The notes: generated by a model not told the origin, from the letters alone. Counted from the stretch's first letter, positions 53,489 to 62,612 are shown. The stretch is DNA of 64,000 nucleotides from Mesorhizobium opportunistum WSM2075 (GCF_000176035.2 NC_015675.1:2298001-2362000), one strand, 5' to 3'. Numbers and translations are program-made.

Positions 53489-54118
53489 ATGTCGGAACAC
53501 TTCGAACATCGCGAACAGAGCCTTACCGATGCCACCGAGGCGCGCGGCCTGGAGGCGCTGATCTCGCGTGCGGCACGTGCCGGCAAGGGCGCGGCGCCGG
53601 TCGAGCGCTGGAATCCCGACTTTTGCGGCGATCTCGACATGGAGATCAAGGCCGACGGCACCTGGTTCTATCTGGGTACGCCGATCGGGCGCATGCCGCT
53701 GGTGCAGCTTTTCTCTTCCGTGCTGCGCAAGGATGCCGACGGCAGGACCTATCTGGTGACGCCGGTGGAAAAGGTCGGCATCCGGGTCGCCGATGCGCCC
53801 TTCATCGCCGTCGAAATGGACGTTTCGGGCAGCGGCGACCAGCAAGTCATCACTTTCCGCACCAATGTCGGAGATGTCGTCGAGGCCGGGCCGGAGCGGC
53901 CGCTGCGCTTCGTCGACGAGAATGAGACCGGCGGATTGAAGCCCTATGTGCTGGTGCGAGGCAGGCTGGAGGCGCTGGTGGCGCGGCCGGTCATGTACGA
54001 ACTGGTCGAGCATGCCGAGGAGATCGAGATCGACGGCAGGACGATGTTTGCCGTGCGCTCCAGGGGAGCGGTGTTTGCGATCATGCCGGCGGATCAACTG
54101 AAGCGGCTGAGCGCGTGA
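53489..54118 (+). CDS. DUF1285 domain-containing protein
   Basis: A 209-residue protein with ARAGKGAAPVERWNPDFCGD, LDMEIKADGTWFYLGTPIGR and MPLVQLFSSVLRKDADGRTY, then LVTPVEKVGIRVADAPFIAV, matching DUF1285, a two-domain family of unknown role known from structures. ATG 53489 is used; an in-frame GTG 6 bases earlier is also possible. Its stop overlaps the Nudix start (TGATG) and it leads a three-gene coupled operon with the Nudix and CCA-adding enzymes, divergent from moxR. Confidence 0.88.
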   Translation: MSEHFEHREQSLTDATEARGLEALISRAARAGKGAAPVERWNPDFCGDLDMEIKADGTWFYLGTPIGRMPLVQLFSSVLRKDADGRTYLVTPVEKVGIRVADAPFIAVEMDVSGSGDQQVITFRTNVGDVVEAGPERPLRFVDENETGGLKPYVLVRGRLEALVARPVMYELVEHAEEIEIDGRTMFAVRSRGAVFAIMPADQLKRLSA

Positions 54119-54750
54119 TGGACCAGGTGTCACCGATGCCGTTTTCATCGGCGGATTTTCGCGCGCGCTTCGCCGCGCAGCCGCAGGCCCATGCCAGCGA
54201 CGACTATGGCGATCACCGCTTCAATCCGGGCCATCCGCGCCTCAACCAGGGCAAGGCGCTGCGCAACGCGGCGGTGCTGATCCCGGTTGTCGATCACGAA
54301 GGCGAGGCGACGGTTCTCCTGACCAAGCGGGCCGAAAAGCTGCGCAACCATTCGGGGCAGGTGGCTTTTCCCGGCGGCACCATCGATGCCACCGATGCGA
54401 GCCCGGAAGCCGCGGCACTGCGCGAGACCTTCGAGGAGATCGGCCTTGGCCAGGATCGCATCGAGATCCTCGGACGCATGCCCGACTATGTCGCCGGCAG
54501 CGGCTACCGGATCGCGCCGGTGCTCGGCATCGTGCGGCCCGGTTTCCAGCTCGCCTTGAACGCCGATGAAGTCGACGCGGCCTTCGAGGTGCCGTTGCGC
54601 TTCCTGATGGACCCCGCCAACCATAAGCGCGACAGCCGCATGTGGAACGATCTCGAATGGTTCTTCTACGACATGCCTTACGGCGACCGGCGCATCTGGG
54701 GCGTCACCGCCGGGATCATCCGTACGCTCTATGAAAGGCTCTATGCGTGA
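54118..54750 (+). CDS. Nudix CoA pyrophosphatase
   Basis: A 210-residue Nudix hydrolase. The Nudix box is in GGTIDATDASPEAAALRETF followed by EEIGL (about 86-110), with the CoA-family stretch RNHSGQVAFPGG just before it. Such enzymes split CoA or its derivatives into 3',5'-ADP and phosphopantetheine. ATG 54118 overlaps the DUF1285 stop; GTG 54115 is an alternative. The stop overlaps the next start (GTGA). Confidence 0.9.
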   Translation: MDQVSPMPFSSADFRARFAAQPQAHASDDYGDHRFNPGHPRLNQGKALRNAAVLIPVVDHEGEATVLLTKRAEKLRNHSGQVAFPGGTIDATDASPEAAALRETFEEIGLGQDRIEILGRMPDYVAGSGYRIAPVLGIVRPGFQLALNADEVDAAFEVPLRFLMDPANHKRDSRMWNDLEWFFYDMPYGDRRIWGVTAGIIRTLYERLYA

Positions 54751-56009
54751 GTGTTTCGATCGCGGGCAGGGCCGACTGGCTCGCCGACAAGCATCTGCAG
54801 CGCCTGCTCGCCGCTCTCACCGAGGGCGGTGAAGAGGCGCGTATTGCCGGTGGGGCGGTGCGCAACACGCTGATGGGCCAGCCGGTCGCCGACACCGACA
54901 TCGCCACAACCTGTTTGCCTGAGGAAACCATCCGCCGCGCCCAGGCGCAAGGTTTCAAGCCGGTGCCGACCGGTATCGAGCACGGTACCATTACTGTGGT
55001 CGCAGGCGGCAAGCCCTATGAAATCACCACCTTGCGCGCCGATATCGAGACCGATGGCCGCCGCGCCAAGGTCTCGTTCGGCCGCGACTGGAAGCTCGAC
55101 GCCGAGCGGCGCGATTTCACCATCAACGCGCTCTATGCCGAGGCCGATGGCAAGGTTGTCGACCTGGTCGGCGGCATCGCCGACATCGAGGCACGGCGGC
55201 TGCGCTTCATCGGCGATCCGGAAGCACGTATCCGCGAGGATTACCTGCGTATCCTGCGCTTTTTCCGCTTTTTCGCCTGGTATGGCGAAGGCCGGCCGGA
55301 CGCCGAAGGGCTGAAGGCCTGCGCGCGGTTGAAGGACGGACTCGCACAGCTGTCCGCCGAGCGCGTCTGGTCAGAATTGAAGAGGCTTCTGTCGGCGCCG
55401 GACCCATCGCGGGCGCTGCTGTGGATGCGGCAGGCCGGTGTCCTGACCGCGGCGCTGCCGGAAAGCGAGAGGTGGGGCATCGATGCCATTCACGGGCTGG
55501 CCAAGGCCGAGAAGGATCTGGGCTGGCCGGCCGACGCGATGCTGCGGCTGGAGGCGATCGTGCCGCCGGATGCGGCGCGCATGAAAATACTGGCAGAGCG
55601 GCTGAAACTGTCGACTGCGGAAGCTGACCGCCTGCGCCACTGGGGGCTGACGGCTGCCGTCGAGCCGAAGACGACCGAGGGCGAACTGGCCAAGCGGCTC
55701 TATCGTGGCGATCGGCAAGGCTTTGTCGATCGGCTGCGGCTGTCGCTCGCCTCGGCGCGGGTGCGTGCCGTCGACGACAATGACGCACTGCTCGAAGCCG
55801 GCGGTTTCTCGCGCCTGCTCGCCTTTGCGCTCAAATGGGAGAAGCCGTCGTTTCCGCTGAAAGGCGCCGATCTGACCGCACTTGGCGCCAAGCCTGGGCC
55901 GAAGCTCGGCGAAATCCTCAAGAACCTCGAGGCGGAATGGGTCGAAGCGGGATTTGCGCCTGATCGCGGCGCATTGCTCGAACGCGCCGCGAAGGCCCTT
56001 GAACCCTAG
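54747..56009 (+). CDS. cca: CCA tRNA nucleotidyltransferase / poly(A) polymerase family
   Basis: A 420-residue class II nucleotidyltransferase. It has GGAVRNTLMG (35-44), the metal-binding ADTDIATT (Asp49, Asp51), KVSFGRDWKLDAERRDFTIN (the RRDFTIN motif) and IREDYLRILRFFRFFAWYG. It adds or repairs the CCA end of tRNAs, or polyadenylates RNA; in alphaproteobacteria one such enzyme usually serves as CCA-adding enzyme. The GTG start at 54747 overlaps the Nudix stop. Confidence 0.92.
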   Translation: MSVSIAGRADWLADKHLQRLLAALTEGGEEARIAGGAVRNTLMGQPVADTDIATTCLPEETIRRAQAQGFKPVPTGIEHGTITVVAGGKPYEITTLRADIETDGRRAKVSFGRDWKLDAERRDFTINALYAEADGKVVDLVGGIADIEARRLRFIGDPEARIREDYLRILRFFRFFAWYGEGRPDAEGLKACARLKDGLAQLSAERVWSELKRLLSAPDPSRALLWMRQAGVLTAALPESERWGIDAIHGLAKAEKDLGWPADAMLRLEAIVPPDAARMKILAERLKLSTAEADRLRHWGLTAAVEPKTTEGELAKRLYRGDRQGFVDRLRLSLASARVRAVDDNDALLEAGGFSRLLAFALKWEKPSFPLKGADLTALGAKPGPKLGEILKNLEAEWVEAGFAPDRGALLERAAKALEP

Positions 56010-56046
56010 AGCCTGGCTCGAATATCGTACACGAAGCGCGGCCCAT

Positions 56047-57030
56047 CTACCTGATGGCCACGGGAGCCAAGGCACGCGAAAGGCTTGCTTCGCCCTTGCC
56101 GTAGGTGGAGGCGCTATAGTTGACCAGCGTGTCGGTACGAGCCGTGTTGAGCAGATCGTTGGTGATCTGGGTCGGCGTGGCCTTGGTGAATTTACTGCCG
56201 ATGATCGCCGCATAGCCTGAAATGATCGGCGCGGCGAAGGACGTGCCATAAAGGCCCGTCTTGCTCCCGTCGACACCGACTACAAGGAAATGGCTTTGCA
56301 CAAGCGGATTGGATCCGGCGTAGTTGGAGTACCAGGCGAGCTGGGCCGGGTTTGACGTCGTGCCGTTCGTTGACAGCGCACCGACGAAGATCGCTGACGC
56401 TTTGCCGACCAGGGCGAGGTCGAGATAGTCCTGCTGGCCATTGGTGACACCGCCCACGGCAACGGAGTCGTTGCCGGCTGCCTTGGAGACAACGGCTGAC
56501 CCTCTGGTGGCATAAGAGATGATCGAAGCCTCCTCGGCGCTCCATCCAATCTGGTTCGGGCTGTAGCCCGCTGTAGCGTACATGCCATAACTCAGATTGA
56601 GCACGTTCAGGCCAGGCGCCAGCGTCACCGCCGAGCTGGTTGTGAAGTCTTTCGACCTTATGGTTGCCAAGGGGGCAATCATGGAGGCTTCTTCGCGTGT
56701 CCATTCGCCGTGCCGCTGGGTCTGCACCCCAATGCCAAAGTTGCCGGAGAACCGCGATGTACTGGAAAAATCGTCAACGATCGTAATCGTGACGCCCTTG
56801 CCCTTGTAACCCGCGGCCCACGCGGCACCGACGTCGGGGCTCATCCACCCTGGTGTTGTTGCTGCTTGCGTGCGCGCGGCCGGGATCTTTGCGCTTACGC
56901 ATATGGACAGGCCGCCATGGCACAGCGCGGCCATCTCGTCGGCATCGGGGGCCTGCTGGGCCGACGCGATCGGCGCCGACAGCATGGCGAAGGCCATGGC
57001 GATACCGAATTTCAAATGTCTAGCTGGCAT
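56047..57030 (-). CDS. Secreted subtilisin-like S8 serine peptidase
   Basis: A 327-residue exported protease. Signal peptide about 1-24 (IAMAFAMLSAPIASA). Catalytic residues: Asp86 in VTITIVDDFSS, His107 in RHGEW, oxyanion Asn187 in AAGND and Ser264 in LYGTSFAAP, so the triad is intact. It lacks a propeptide of usual size and an autotransporter barrel. The short C-terminal tail ends VAIR. A small outer-membrane-like protein gene lies 76 bases upstream on the same strand and may be its partner. Substrate unknown. Confidence 0.88.
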   Translation of the reverse strand: MPARHLKFGIAMAFAMLSAPIASAQQAPDADEMAALCHGGLSICVSAKIPAARTQAATTPGWMSPDVGAAWAAGYKGKGVTITIVDDFSSTSRFSGNFGIGVQTQRHGEWTREEASMIAPLATIRSKDFTTSSAVTLAPGLNVLNLSYGMYATAGYSPNQIGWSAEEASIISYATRGSAVVSKAAGNDSVAVGGVTNGQQDYLDLALVGKASAIFVGALSTNGTTSNPAQLAWYSNYAGSNPLVQSHFLVVGVDGSKTGLYGTSFAAPIISGYAAIIGSKFTKATPTQITNDLLNTARTDTLVNYSASTYGKGEASLSRALAPVAIR

Positions 57031-57106
57031 GTTCCTACTCCGATCAAACAAGAAACTGGTACGGGCGATCGCGAACCGCGGTTTTTCAATCCATGGCCTT
57101 CGGCGA

Positions 57107-57685
57107 TCAGAAAGTAACACGGTAGTTCAGCCACAGATGCTGGCTCTCCGGTTTAGCGTTAACCAGATATTTCAACGTTTCCTCAGGAGCCATCTGGCTG
57201 GCCGCAAGCCGGCAATTGACGCTGTAGGTACCGAGGTCGCCATAGTCGGCCTGGCAGGATTTTTCGGTGAGTTTGCCGCCGATCACGGTGGTAAGCGACA
57301 GGGAAAGGGTGCTGTTCGGGCTCGGATGCACCTGGGTGAGGAAACCAAGCTTGAGGCTGGGCTCGATCCTGTATTTCTCGCCCTGTTCCCCGGTCCCAAA
57401 TCCCCAAAGGATGCCGGTGTCCTGGGTGATCTGGGTGATGAGGTCCACGTGCATATCGACCCAGCTTGCGCGGTACCATTGGTTGAACGATACCCGGTTT
57501 CCGCTCTGCAATTCGTAACCGCCATTGCCCAAGCCTCGCGCGCGATCGCTGAGCGGCGAGCCCTGATGGACGTCGACCAACGATGTCGTCAATTCCTGGG
57601 CAACAACCGGCGATGCGCCAATGAGCGCGCACGAAACGAGCGCCATTGTGCAGGAGCTCAGTCGACTGCCGGACTTTTCGCCCAT
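57107..57685 (-). CDS. Secreted hypothetical protein, probable outer-membrane beta-barrel partner of the subtilase
   Basis: A 192-residue protein with a signal peptide (SSCTMALVSCALIGASPVVA, cleaved before QEL). The mature part has alternating polar and aromatic residues (VSFNQWYRASWVDMHVDLIT, YRIEPSLKLGFLTQVHPSPN, STLSLSLTTVIGGKL) and ends in LWLNYRVTF; a terminal Phe is the outer-membrane barrel signal. Two cysteines (KSCQADYG, VNCRLA) may be linked. No family known. It precedes the S8 peptidase gene on the same strand. ATG 57685 starts the signal peptide; a longer frame exists. Confidence 0.62.
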   Translation of the reverse strand: MGEKSGSRLSSCTMALVSCALIGASPVVAQELTTSLVDVHQGSPLSDRARGLGNGGYELQSGNRVSFNQWYRASWVDMHVDLITQITQDTGILWGFGTGEQGEKYRIEPSLKLGFLTQVHPSPNSTLSLSLTTVIGGKLTEKSCQADYGDLGTYSVNCRLAASQMAPEETLKYLVNAKPESQHLWLNYRVTF

Positions 57686-57976
57686 GCGCGAACCCACCTC
57701 ACCACCCCACCGATCCGGATCAGTGCCTGGTGGCGACGGGCTTCTCTGGCAGCCCACAGTACCCGGATTGTCCGGCCGACAGTGGCACCGGTTGGGTTAC
57801 CGCGGGGTTTATTTTAGCTGGAGGGAATATATTTTTTTACTCACAAGGTGACGTGCACCGCGTCGAAGCGATTTCCTGCAACATCTCGTCGTCGCAATAC
57901 GGAGCAGGTGCGGTGCCATGTATCAAAGCGCCCACAACGCCAAAGCGAATGGCGGGCGTCAAGGTCGGCGCACAGC

Positions 57977-58162
57977 TTACGCGGCGTCGCGGACTTTCTC
58001 GATGCGTGAACGAATCGCCTCGATCATCGTCTCGCGGATGATCGTCTCGCCATGTGTCTCGCGCATATGCTCGACGGCACGGCGCATCACCTCGGCTTCC
58101 TCGCCGGCACGGGTGTGCCAGTCACAGCCGGGAACGAGCGACCCGCAGTGGAATTCCTTCAT
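57977..58162 (-). CDS. DUF1059 domain-containing small protein
   Basis: A 61-residue protein: MKEFHCGSLVPGCDWHTRAG, then EEAEVMRRAVEHMRETHGET. The pattern Cx(6)C..H..A and VxxHMRxxHG is the zinc-ribbon-like DUF1059 fold, common in actinobacteria and proteobacteria, of unknown role. GGAGAAA precedes ATG 58162; the longer frame to 58309 has no homologous features. Confidence 0.85.
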   Translation of the reverse strand: MKEFHCGSLVPGCDWHTRAGEEAEVMRRAVEHMRETHGETIIRETMIEAIRSRIEKVRDAA

Positions 58163-58309
58163 CGGATTTCTCCCTTTTTCCTCCGTGGAGCCTGGGCGAG
58201 GCTCCGGTGCTTTCTTGGCCCAGGTTCCGAATTCCGGGCTTGGACTTTCGCAGCCTGAGCGGGTGGAAAGCATAACACAGATGGGGTGATATTGGTTGCG
58301 GTCAACCAC

Positions 58310-58336
58310 AAAAAGGCGGAGCGGTTCCGCTCCGCC
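58310..58336 (-). terminator. Intrinsic terminator after the DUF1344 gene
   Basis: GGCGGAGCGG (58315-58324) pairs with CCGCTCCGCC (58327-58336); on the minus strand it is followed by five T residues. It lies 62 bases after the stop of the DUF1344 gene and ends its transcript. Confidence 0.82.
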
Positions 58337-58398
58337 CTCTTACGCTTGGCCCAGGGCAGGGCCGGACATCGTCTCGTCCAGCCCGGGCGGGTTGGTCG

Positions 58399-58659
58399 TC
58401 ACTTCATGATCTTGACCGACTCGGCAATCTTGTTCTTGCCGCTCGTGTCCCATGAGATTCTGACTTTTTCACCGACCTTCAGGCCAGGATCCTTGAAGGT
58501 GCTGGGAAGCGTAAAAGATGATCCGTTGTCAAGAACCAGGCTCATGGCTGTCGCGTCGAAGGTCTTGACCGTGCCGGTGGTGTGCTTGACGGCGGCGAAT
58601 GCTACCGAACCGGAAGCGAGCAAGGCCGCCGCGGCGGCCGAAACAATGATCTTGCGCAT
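58399..58659 (-). CDS. DUF1344 family small secreted protein
   Basis: An 86-residue protein with a signal peptide (MRKIIVSAAAAALLASGSVA, cut near FAA-VKH). The mature part TTGTVKTFDATAMSLVLDNG and KVGEKVRISWDTSGKNKI is a small OB-like beta barrel typical of DUF1344. Periplasmic; role unknown. A strong terminator follows. Confidence 0.8.
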   Translation of the reverse strand: MRKIIVSAAAAALLASGSVAFAAVKHTTGTVKTFDATAMSLVLDNGSSFTLPSTFKDPGLKVGEKVRISWDTSGKNKIAESVKIMK

Positions 58660-58969
58660 CGCAAAGTACTCCTGGAAAGAGCGGGCATCCTTTTGACGAG
58701 GTGTCCCGCATCGTCTTGGGCCGTCCGGTTGCGTCGAGTCGCGGCCCGCTTGTTTCGACGCAATTCCGAACGGAAAACCCGTTTCCCACTTTCTCGGAAT
58801 TGCGCTCAGCAAACCACCGGCGCTTCCCGACCCGGCACAAGAATTAGACCAATCTTTTCAAGTGCCTATTAGACGAAAAAGAAATTTTCGCAGGACCCCG
58901 TGCCACATTCCATGCCCATTTCGCCGGGAATGGGACATCAATACGGCTCACATCACGCTCACCATCTTG
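58660..58969. other. 310-base intergenic stretch with one repeat
   Basis: It carries the promoter of the DUF1344 gene and the end of hemF. The only feature seen is the GCAATTCC palindrome at 58751-58806. Confidence 0.5.
58751..58806. repeat. GCAATTCC-type palindromic repeat, second copy
   Basis: GACGCAATTCCGAACGGAAA at 58757 matches GACGCAATTCCGGACGGAAA of the 45899-46000 element, and the closing arm CGGAATTGC is at 58795-58803. The copy lacks the AGCAGTTCACC hairpin. Confidence 0.72.
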
Positions 58970-59869
58970 TTACGGCCAGCGGACCTCTGGCGGCAGGCTG
59001 GACAGGATCGACGCGACATTGCCGCCGGTTTTCAGGCCGAAGATGGTGCCGCGATCGTGAAGCAGGTTGAATTCGACATAGCGGCCACGGCGGATGAGCT
59101 GTTCGTCGCGGTCGCCGTCGGTCCAGTTCTCGTTGAAGTTGGCGCGCACGAGATGGCCGTAGACGACCAGGAAAGATCGCCCGACATCCTGGACGAAGTT
59201 GAAATCGGCATTCCAGCCGCCCGCGGCTTCGCCTGAATGCAGGTAGTCGAAGAAGATGCCGCCGGTGCCGCGAGGCTCGTTGCGGTGCGGCAGATAGAAG
59301 TACTCGTCGCACCAGGTCTTGAATTTCGGGTAGTCGGCGACGCCAGCGTTCTTTTCGCAAGCGAACTGCATGGCGCGGTGGAAAGCGATGCTATCGGGGT
59401 CGTCCTGGGTGCGGCGGCGGTCGAGCACCGGGGTCAGATCGGCGCCGCCGCCGAACCAATGGCTGGAAGTGACCACCATGCGCGTGTTCATGTGCACCGC
59501 CGGGACGTTGGGGTTCCAGGGATGCGCGATCAGCGAAATGCCGGAGGCCCAGAAACGCGGGTCTTCCTCGGCGCCGGGTATCTGCTTCCTGAATTCGGGT
59601 GAGAACTCGCCATAAACAGTCGAAGTGTGGACGCCGACCTTCTCGAAGACGCGGCCATGCATCATCGACATGGTGCCGCCGCCGCCCTTGCCCTGGTCAC
59701 GCTCCCAGGGCGTCTTTTCGAAGCGGCCCGGCGCCCATGAGGCCAGCGGGCCCTGGAGATCCTGTTCGATCTGCTCGAAGGCGCCGCAGATGCGTTCGCG
59801 CAAGGCCTCGAACCACAGGCGTGCCTTCATCTTCTTCTCTTCGATGTCGGCGGGCAGGCCAAGTGGCAT
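58970..59869 (-). CDS. hemF: Oxygen-dependent coproporphyrinogen III oxidase
   Basis: A 299-residue cytosolic enzyme that converts coproporphyrinogen III to protoporphyrinogen IX with oxygen in heme synthesis. Signatures: [70 protein letters not shown] and [20 protein letters not shown]. Length agrees with the family. ATG 59869 ([11 protein letters not shown]) is used; the frame extends upstream without an ATG near the family start. Confidence 0.96.
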   Translation of the reverse strand: MPLGLPADIEEKKMKARLWFEALRERICGAFEQIEQDLQGPLASWAPGRFEKTPWERDQGKGGGGTMSMMHGRVFEKVGVHTSTVYGEFSPEFRKQIPGAEEDPRFWASGISLIAHPWNPNVPAVHMNTRMVVTSSHWFGGGADLTPVLDRRRTQDDPDSIAFHRAMQFACEKNAGVADYPKFKTWCDEYFYLPHRNEPRGTGGIFFDYLHSGEAAGGWNADFNFVQDVGRSFLVVYGHLVRANFNENWTDGDRDEQLIRRGRYVEFNLLHDRGTIFGLKTGGNVASILSSLPPEVRWP

Positions 59870-59982
59870 TTCAGGTCGTTCCAAGTGCTGTCTCCGGTTG
59901 CGGGTCGGCCGAGTCGACAAAAGACTCGTCTTTTCCGGGCGCGATCCCTAATCTCTTAAGGGACAGGGTCAAGTCACTTTGG

Positions 59983-60026
59983 TTTTGCGCATGATCCTTT
60001 CCGAACCCGCTTTCGGGGTCATGCGC
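59983..60026. repeat. Rhizobial repeat GCGCATGATCC...GGTCATGCGC
   Basis: GCGCATGATCC and GGTCATGCGC arms flank CCGAACCCGCTTTCGG, itself a small hairpin. It is the inverse-orientation relative of 39641-39692. Confidence 0.7.
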
Positions 60027-60046
60027 CAGGTGCAAGGAGTGGTTTC

Positions 60047-60304
60047 GTGCGCACCCCGGCAAGACCGCCGCTGGATGGCCTGAAGAAAAGGCTCGACCAA
60101 AGCCGAGCCGAACGCGAGCGCATGCCGCGCGACGGTTTCCTGCGCGAGACCTTCGTGCTGCCGCGCTCCGATGCGCGGCTCAAGGCCAAGGAATGGTTCG
60201 AGCGTTTCCCCAAGCAGGCCTACTGGACCGAGATCGAAAGCTGGTTCGAACGACCGGGGGATTTGATCGAATTCACCATCAGGCGGTTGCCGGCGGCGGA
60301 TTGA
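60047..60304 (+). CDS. Small conserved-looking hypothetical protein
   Basis: An 85-residue soluble, charged protein with LKKRLDQSRAERERMPRDGF, LRETFVLPRSDARLKAKEWF and ERFPKQAYWTEIESWFERP. No family known to me; GC-rich host-like codon use and dense conserved-looking aromatic/charged pattern suggest a real gene. GTG start at 60047 preceded by AAGGAG at a good distance. Confidence 0.65.
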   Translation: MRTPARPPLDGLKKRLDQSRAERERMPRDGFLRETFVLPRSDARLKAKEWFERFPKQAYWTEIESWFERPGDLIEFTIRRLPAAD

Positions 60305-60306
60305 GG

Positions 60307-61413
60307 CTACAGACGTCGACTTGAACTCTGTGATTTTATCAAATAGTCGTATTTTTCCTTCGTATCCGCTTTTCCGAAAAAACCGTAAATTCTAGAAAGA
60401 GTCCCGTAGAGATCGGAATTTCCCCCATAGAGAGAGATCTCTCTTTCAATGAAATCTCTAGATAATTGAATTTTATTCAGTTTTTGTTTATTAATCGTGA
60501 CATTGCCGCCATTTATGCCGAACACTTCCTCGTAGTACAGAATGCCTGCATATCCTATATATCCCTTTCCCGGATACATGTAATACGTGTTCAATAGCTC
60601 TTTTGCGCCGGCATCAAATGAATTATCGGAATAGTTATCTAAAATGATCTCAGCGTCTATTTTATTTGCCATCGCAGGAAAGAATGTTTTGTCGTACTTT
60701 AGTGATTCGGTGAACCAAAATAACGCCTTCTCCAGAAGCTTACGGCTATTTTTTTCATCGGTTAATTTTTTACGATCGGCCGCGTATGTGATGCCAATCA
60801 GATTCGTATACCACTTCAAGTCTCTATTCTCAGCGATATTGGCCAAAGCTCTTTGCCGCACAAAATCCGTATCAAACTTTGAGGTATTGTATAGGCTATA
60901 ATACTCATCGGAGGCTGAGATGACTCCTTTCGATATCTCATCCACATAGTTTAGACCAGATAAGCCTGAGGTGGCCTGAAAGTCCGTTGTAAATACTTCG
61001 TACCGTGTCGGATTACACTTCTCGTCTATGTGCAATATAATCTCGATAGTTTTTACGTCAACGGACGATATATATCCAATTAATTTTGCGTAGCTGTTTG
61101 AATTGTAATACTCGTGGAGTAACTCTGTCGACTTGTCTGGATTTTTTAAGGATCCAAAGCCAGATATGTCTTTTTTCTCGGATACTGCATCTCTGATGTA
61201 TCTATTTGACCGTATTGAGACGATGTCGGAAATTTTCTCGGGTGATATAAAATGGCAATTATTACCCGATCCGTCAAAGGAGATATTTATATCTATAAAA
61301 TACTTATTCCCGTTAAACGCATAAAATGTGCAGAAAATCAAAATAAATAGGAAAAACGAGCTTGAAAATACGGCAGAAATTATCGCCCAGTATTTTTTAA
61401 AAAATCCGCTCAT
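60307..61413 (-). CDS. AT-rich hypothetical membrane-anchored protein, likely horizontally acquired
   Basis: A 368-residue protein with one N-terminal TM segment (AIISAVFSSSFFLFILIFCT, about 10-29) and a large helical extracytoplasmic part with TPR-like stretches (RKLLEKALFWFTESLKYDKT, RDFIEREISLYGGNSDLYGT). Codons are rich in AAA, TTT, ATA and TAT, quite unlike every neighbour, so recent transfer is likely. No family was recognised. Its stop is 2 bases from the convergent gene. No integrase, IS or tRNA lies next to it. Confidence 0.72.
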   Translation of the reverse strand: MSGFFKKYWAIISAVFSSSFFLFILIFCTFYAFNGNKYFIDINISFDGSGNNCHFISPEKISDIVSIRSNRYIRDAVSEKKDISGFGSLKNPDKSTELLHEYYNSNSYAKLIGYISSVDVKTIEIILHIDEKCNPTRYEVFTTDFQATSGLSGLNYVDEISKGVISASDEYYSLYNTSKFDTDFVRQRALANIAENRDLKWYTNLIGITYAADRKKLTDEKNSRKLLEKALFWFTESLKYDKTFFPAMANKIDAEIILDNYSDNSFDAGAKELLNTYYMYPGKGYIGYAGILYYEEVFGINGGNVTINKQKLNKIQLSRDFIEREISLYGGNSDLYGTLSRIYGFFGKADTKEKYDYLIKSQSSSRRL

Positions 61414-61575
61414 CCGAATTCGCCCCCGATTTCCATGACAAATGAAAATCTACTAGATTAGTAATATCGGATGGTGTCACTGTCTATGCGTTTGACGTAA
61501 AGTAGCTTTTGACGGATTCGAAGCGAATTGATGTCAAATGGATGTTCGCGTTGATATCGAAATCTGCCTATTAAG

Positions 61576-62025
61576 TTAAGGTGTCTGAGGCACCAGCCTT
61601 CTCGCCCCCGTTCCTTCCCTTGCCAGCCTGTCGCCCTTGTTCCTGAGCGGACATTTGTCGATCGACATGCAGCCGCAGCCGATGCAGTCGGTCAGGCCGT
61701 CGCGCAGCTTCTTTAGCTGGCTGATCTTCTGGTCGAGGCTATCGCGCCAAGCCGTTGAAAGCAGATTCCAATCCTCTCGCGTCGGCGTACGGCCTTCAGG
61801 TAACGATTCAAGTGCCGCGCCGATCTCGGCCAGCGAGATGCCGACCTCCTGCGCGACCTTGATGATTGCCACCCGCCGCAGCACGTCGCGGCCGTAGCGG
61901 CGCTGGTTGCCAGACGTGCGGTGGCTGCGGATCAGCCCGCGCGCCTCGTAGAAGTGCAATGCCGATACAGCCACGCCGCTGCGCATGGCCACCTGGCCGA
62001 CCGTCAGTTCCGCTGCTGGAGCCAT
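61576..62025 (-). CDS. soxR: Redox-sensitive transcriptional activator SoxR
   Basis: A 149-residue MerR-family regulator. The N-terminal winged helix reads [20 protein letters not shown], then [20 protein letters not shown]; the [2Fe-2S] cluster is held by Cys114, Cys117, Cys119 and Cys125 in [12 protein letters not shown]. It senses redox-cycling compounds. A SoxR-box-like palindrome lies 19 bases before its start. No clear target gene is adjacent, so autoregulation and remote targets are probable. Confidence 0.95.
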   Translation of the reverse strand: MAPAAELTVGQVAMRSGVAVSALHFYEARGLIRSHRTSGNQRRYGRDVLRRVAIIKVAQEVGISLAEIGAALESLPEGRTPTREDWNLLSTAWRDSLDQKISQLKKLRDGLTDCIGCGCMSIDKCPLRNKGDRLAREGTGARRLVPQTP

Positions 62026-62043
62026 TTCCCATTTTCCGCTTGA

Positions 62044-62061
62044 CCTCAAGTTGAGTTGAGC
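62044..62061. promoter_or_regulatory. SoxR box upstream of soxR
   Basis: CCTCAAGTTGAGTTGAGC closely resembles the enterobacterial soxS operator (CCTCAAGTTAACTTGAGG), with CTCAA/TTGAG arms. It overlaps a TTGAC that could be a -35 element, the arrangement used by SoxR for activation. Confidence 0.7.
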
Positions 62062-62153
62062 TTGTAGCGAAGAAATGCCGATGGAGCAAATGACAGGAGA
62101 AGGCGATGTGCGCCTGGGTGAAAATGACTGGAAACGGCGTTGCCGGCGAACCG

Positions 62154-62612
62154 CTATCCGAGCTGCCGGACGGCTTCGCCAGCCACCATGGCGACGGAAA
62201 GCGCGACGTTGATGCTGCGCGCGCCACCCTGCATGGGGATGGTCAGCCGCGCGTCCGCGGCCTGATGGATCGGATCCGGCACGCCTGCGGATTCGCGGCC
62301 GAACAGGAGGATGTCGCCACGGGCGAAGGCGAATTCGGTGTAAGGGGCCGTGGCCTTGGTCGACAGAAGCACCAGCCGTTTCGCATGCACCTTGCGCCAG
62401 TCCTCGAAGGCGTCCCAGTCGACATGCCGGGTCAGGGCAGCCATTTCGAGGTAGTCCATGCCGGCGCGTCTGAGCGCTTTGTCGGAGAGCGGGAAGCCGG
62501 CCGGTTCGATGATGTCGACGCCAAGGCCGAGGCAAGCGGCGAAGCGCAGGATTGTCCCGGTATTGCCGGCGATGTCAGGCTGGTAGAGCGCGATGCGGAG
62601 ACGACAGTTCAT
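62154..62612 (-). CDS. trmL: tRNA (cytidine(34)-2'-O)-methyltransferase
   Basis: A 152-residue SPOUT methyltransferase that 2'-O-methylates the wobble base of certain leucine tRNAs. Signatures: [54 protein letters not shown] and [20 protein letters not shown], which form the trefoil knot binding S-adenosylmethionine. Full length. It is transcribed toward soxR. Confidence 0.94.
   Translation of the reverse strand: MNCRLRIALYQPDIAGNTGTILRFAACLGLGVDIIEPAGFPLSDKALRRAGMDYLEMAALTRHVDWDAFEDWRKVHAKRLVLLSTKATAPYTEFAFARGDILLFGRESAGVPDPIHQAADARLTIPMQGGARSINVALSVAMVAGEAVRQLG

Noticed and set aside
57646..58041. 131-codon plus-strand frame with several cysteines
   Set aside because: The central part looks slightly protein-like, but there is no ribosome site or signal peptide, and it overlaps the outer-membrane-like gene and the DUF1059 gene antisense. 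A gene remnant cannot be excluded.
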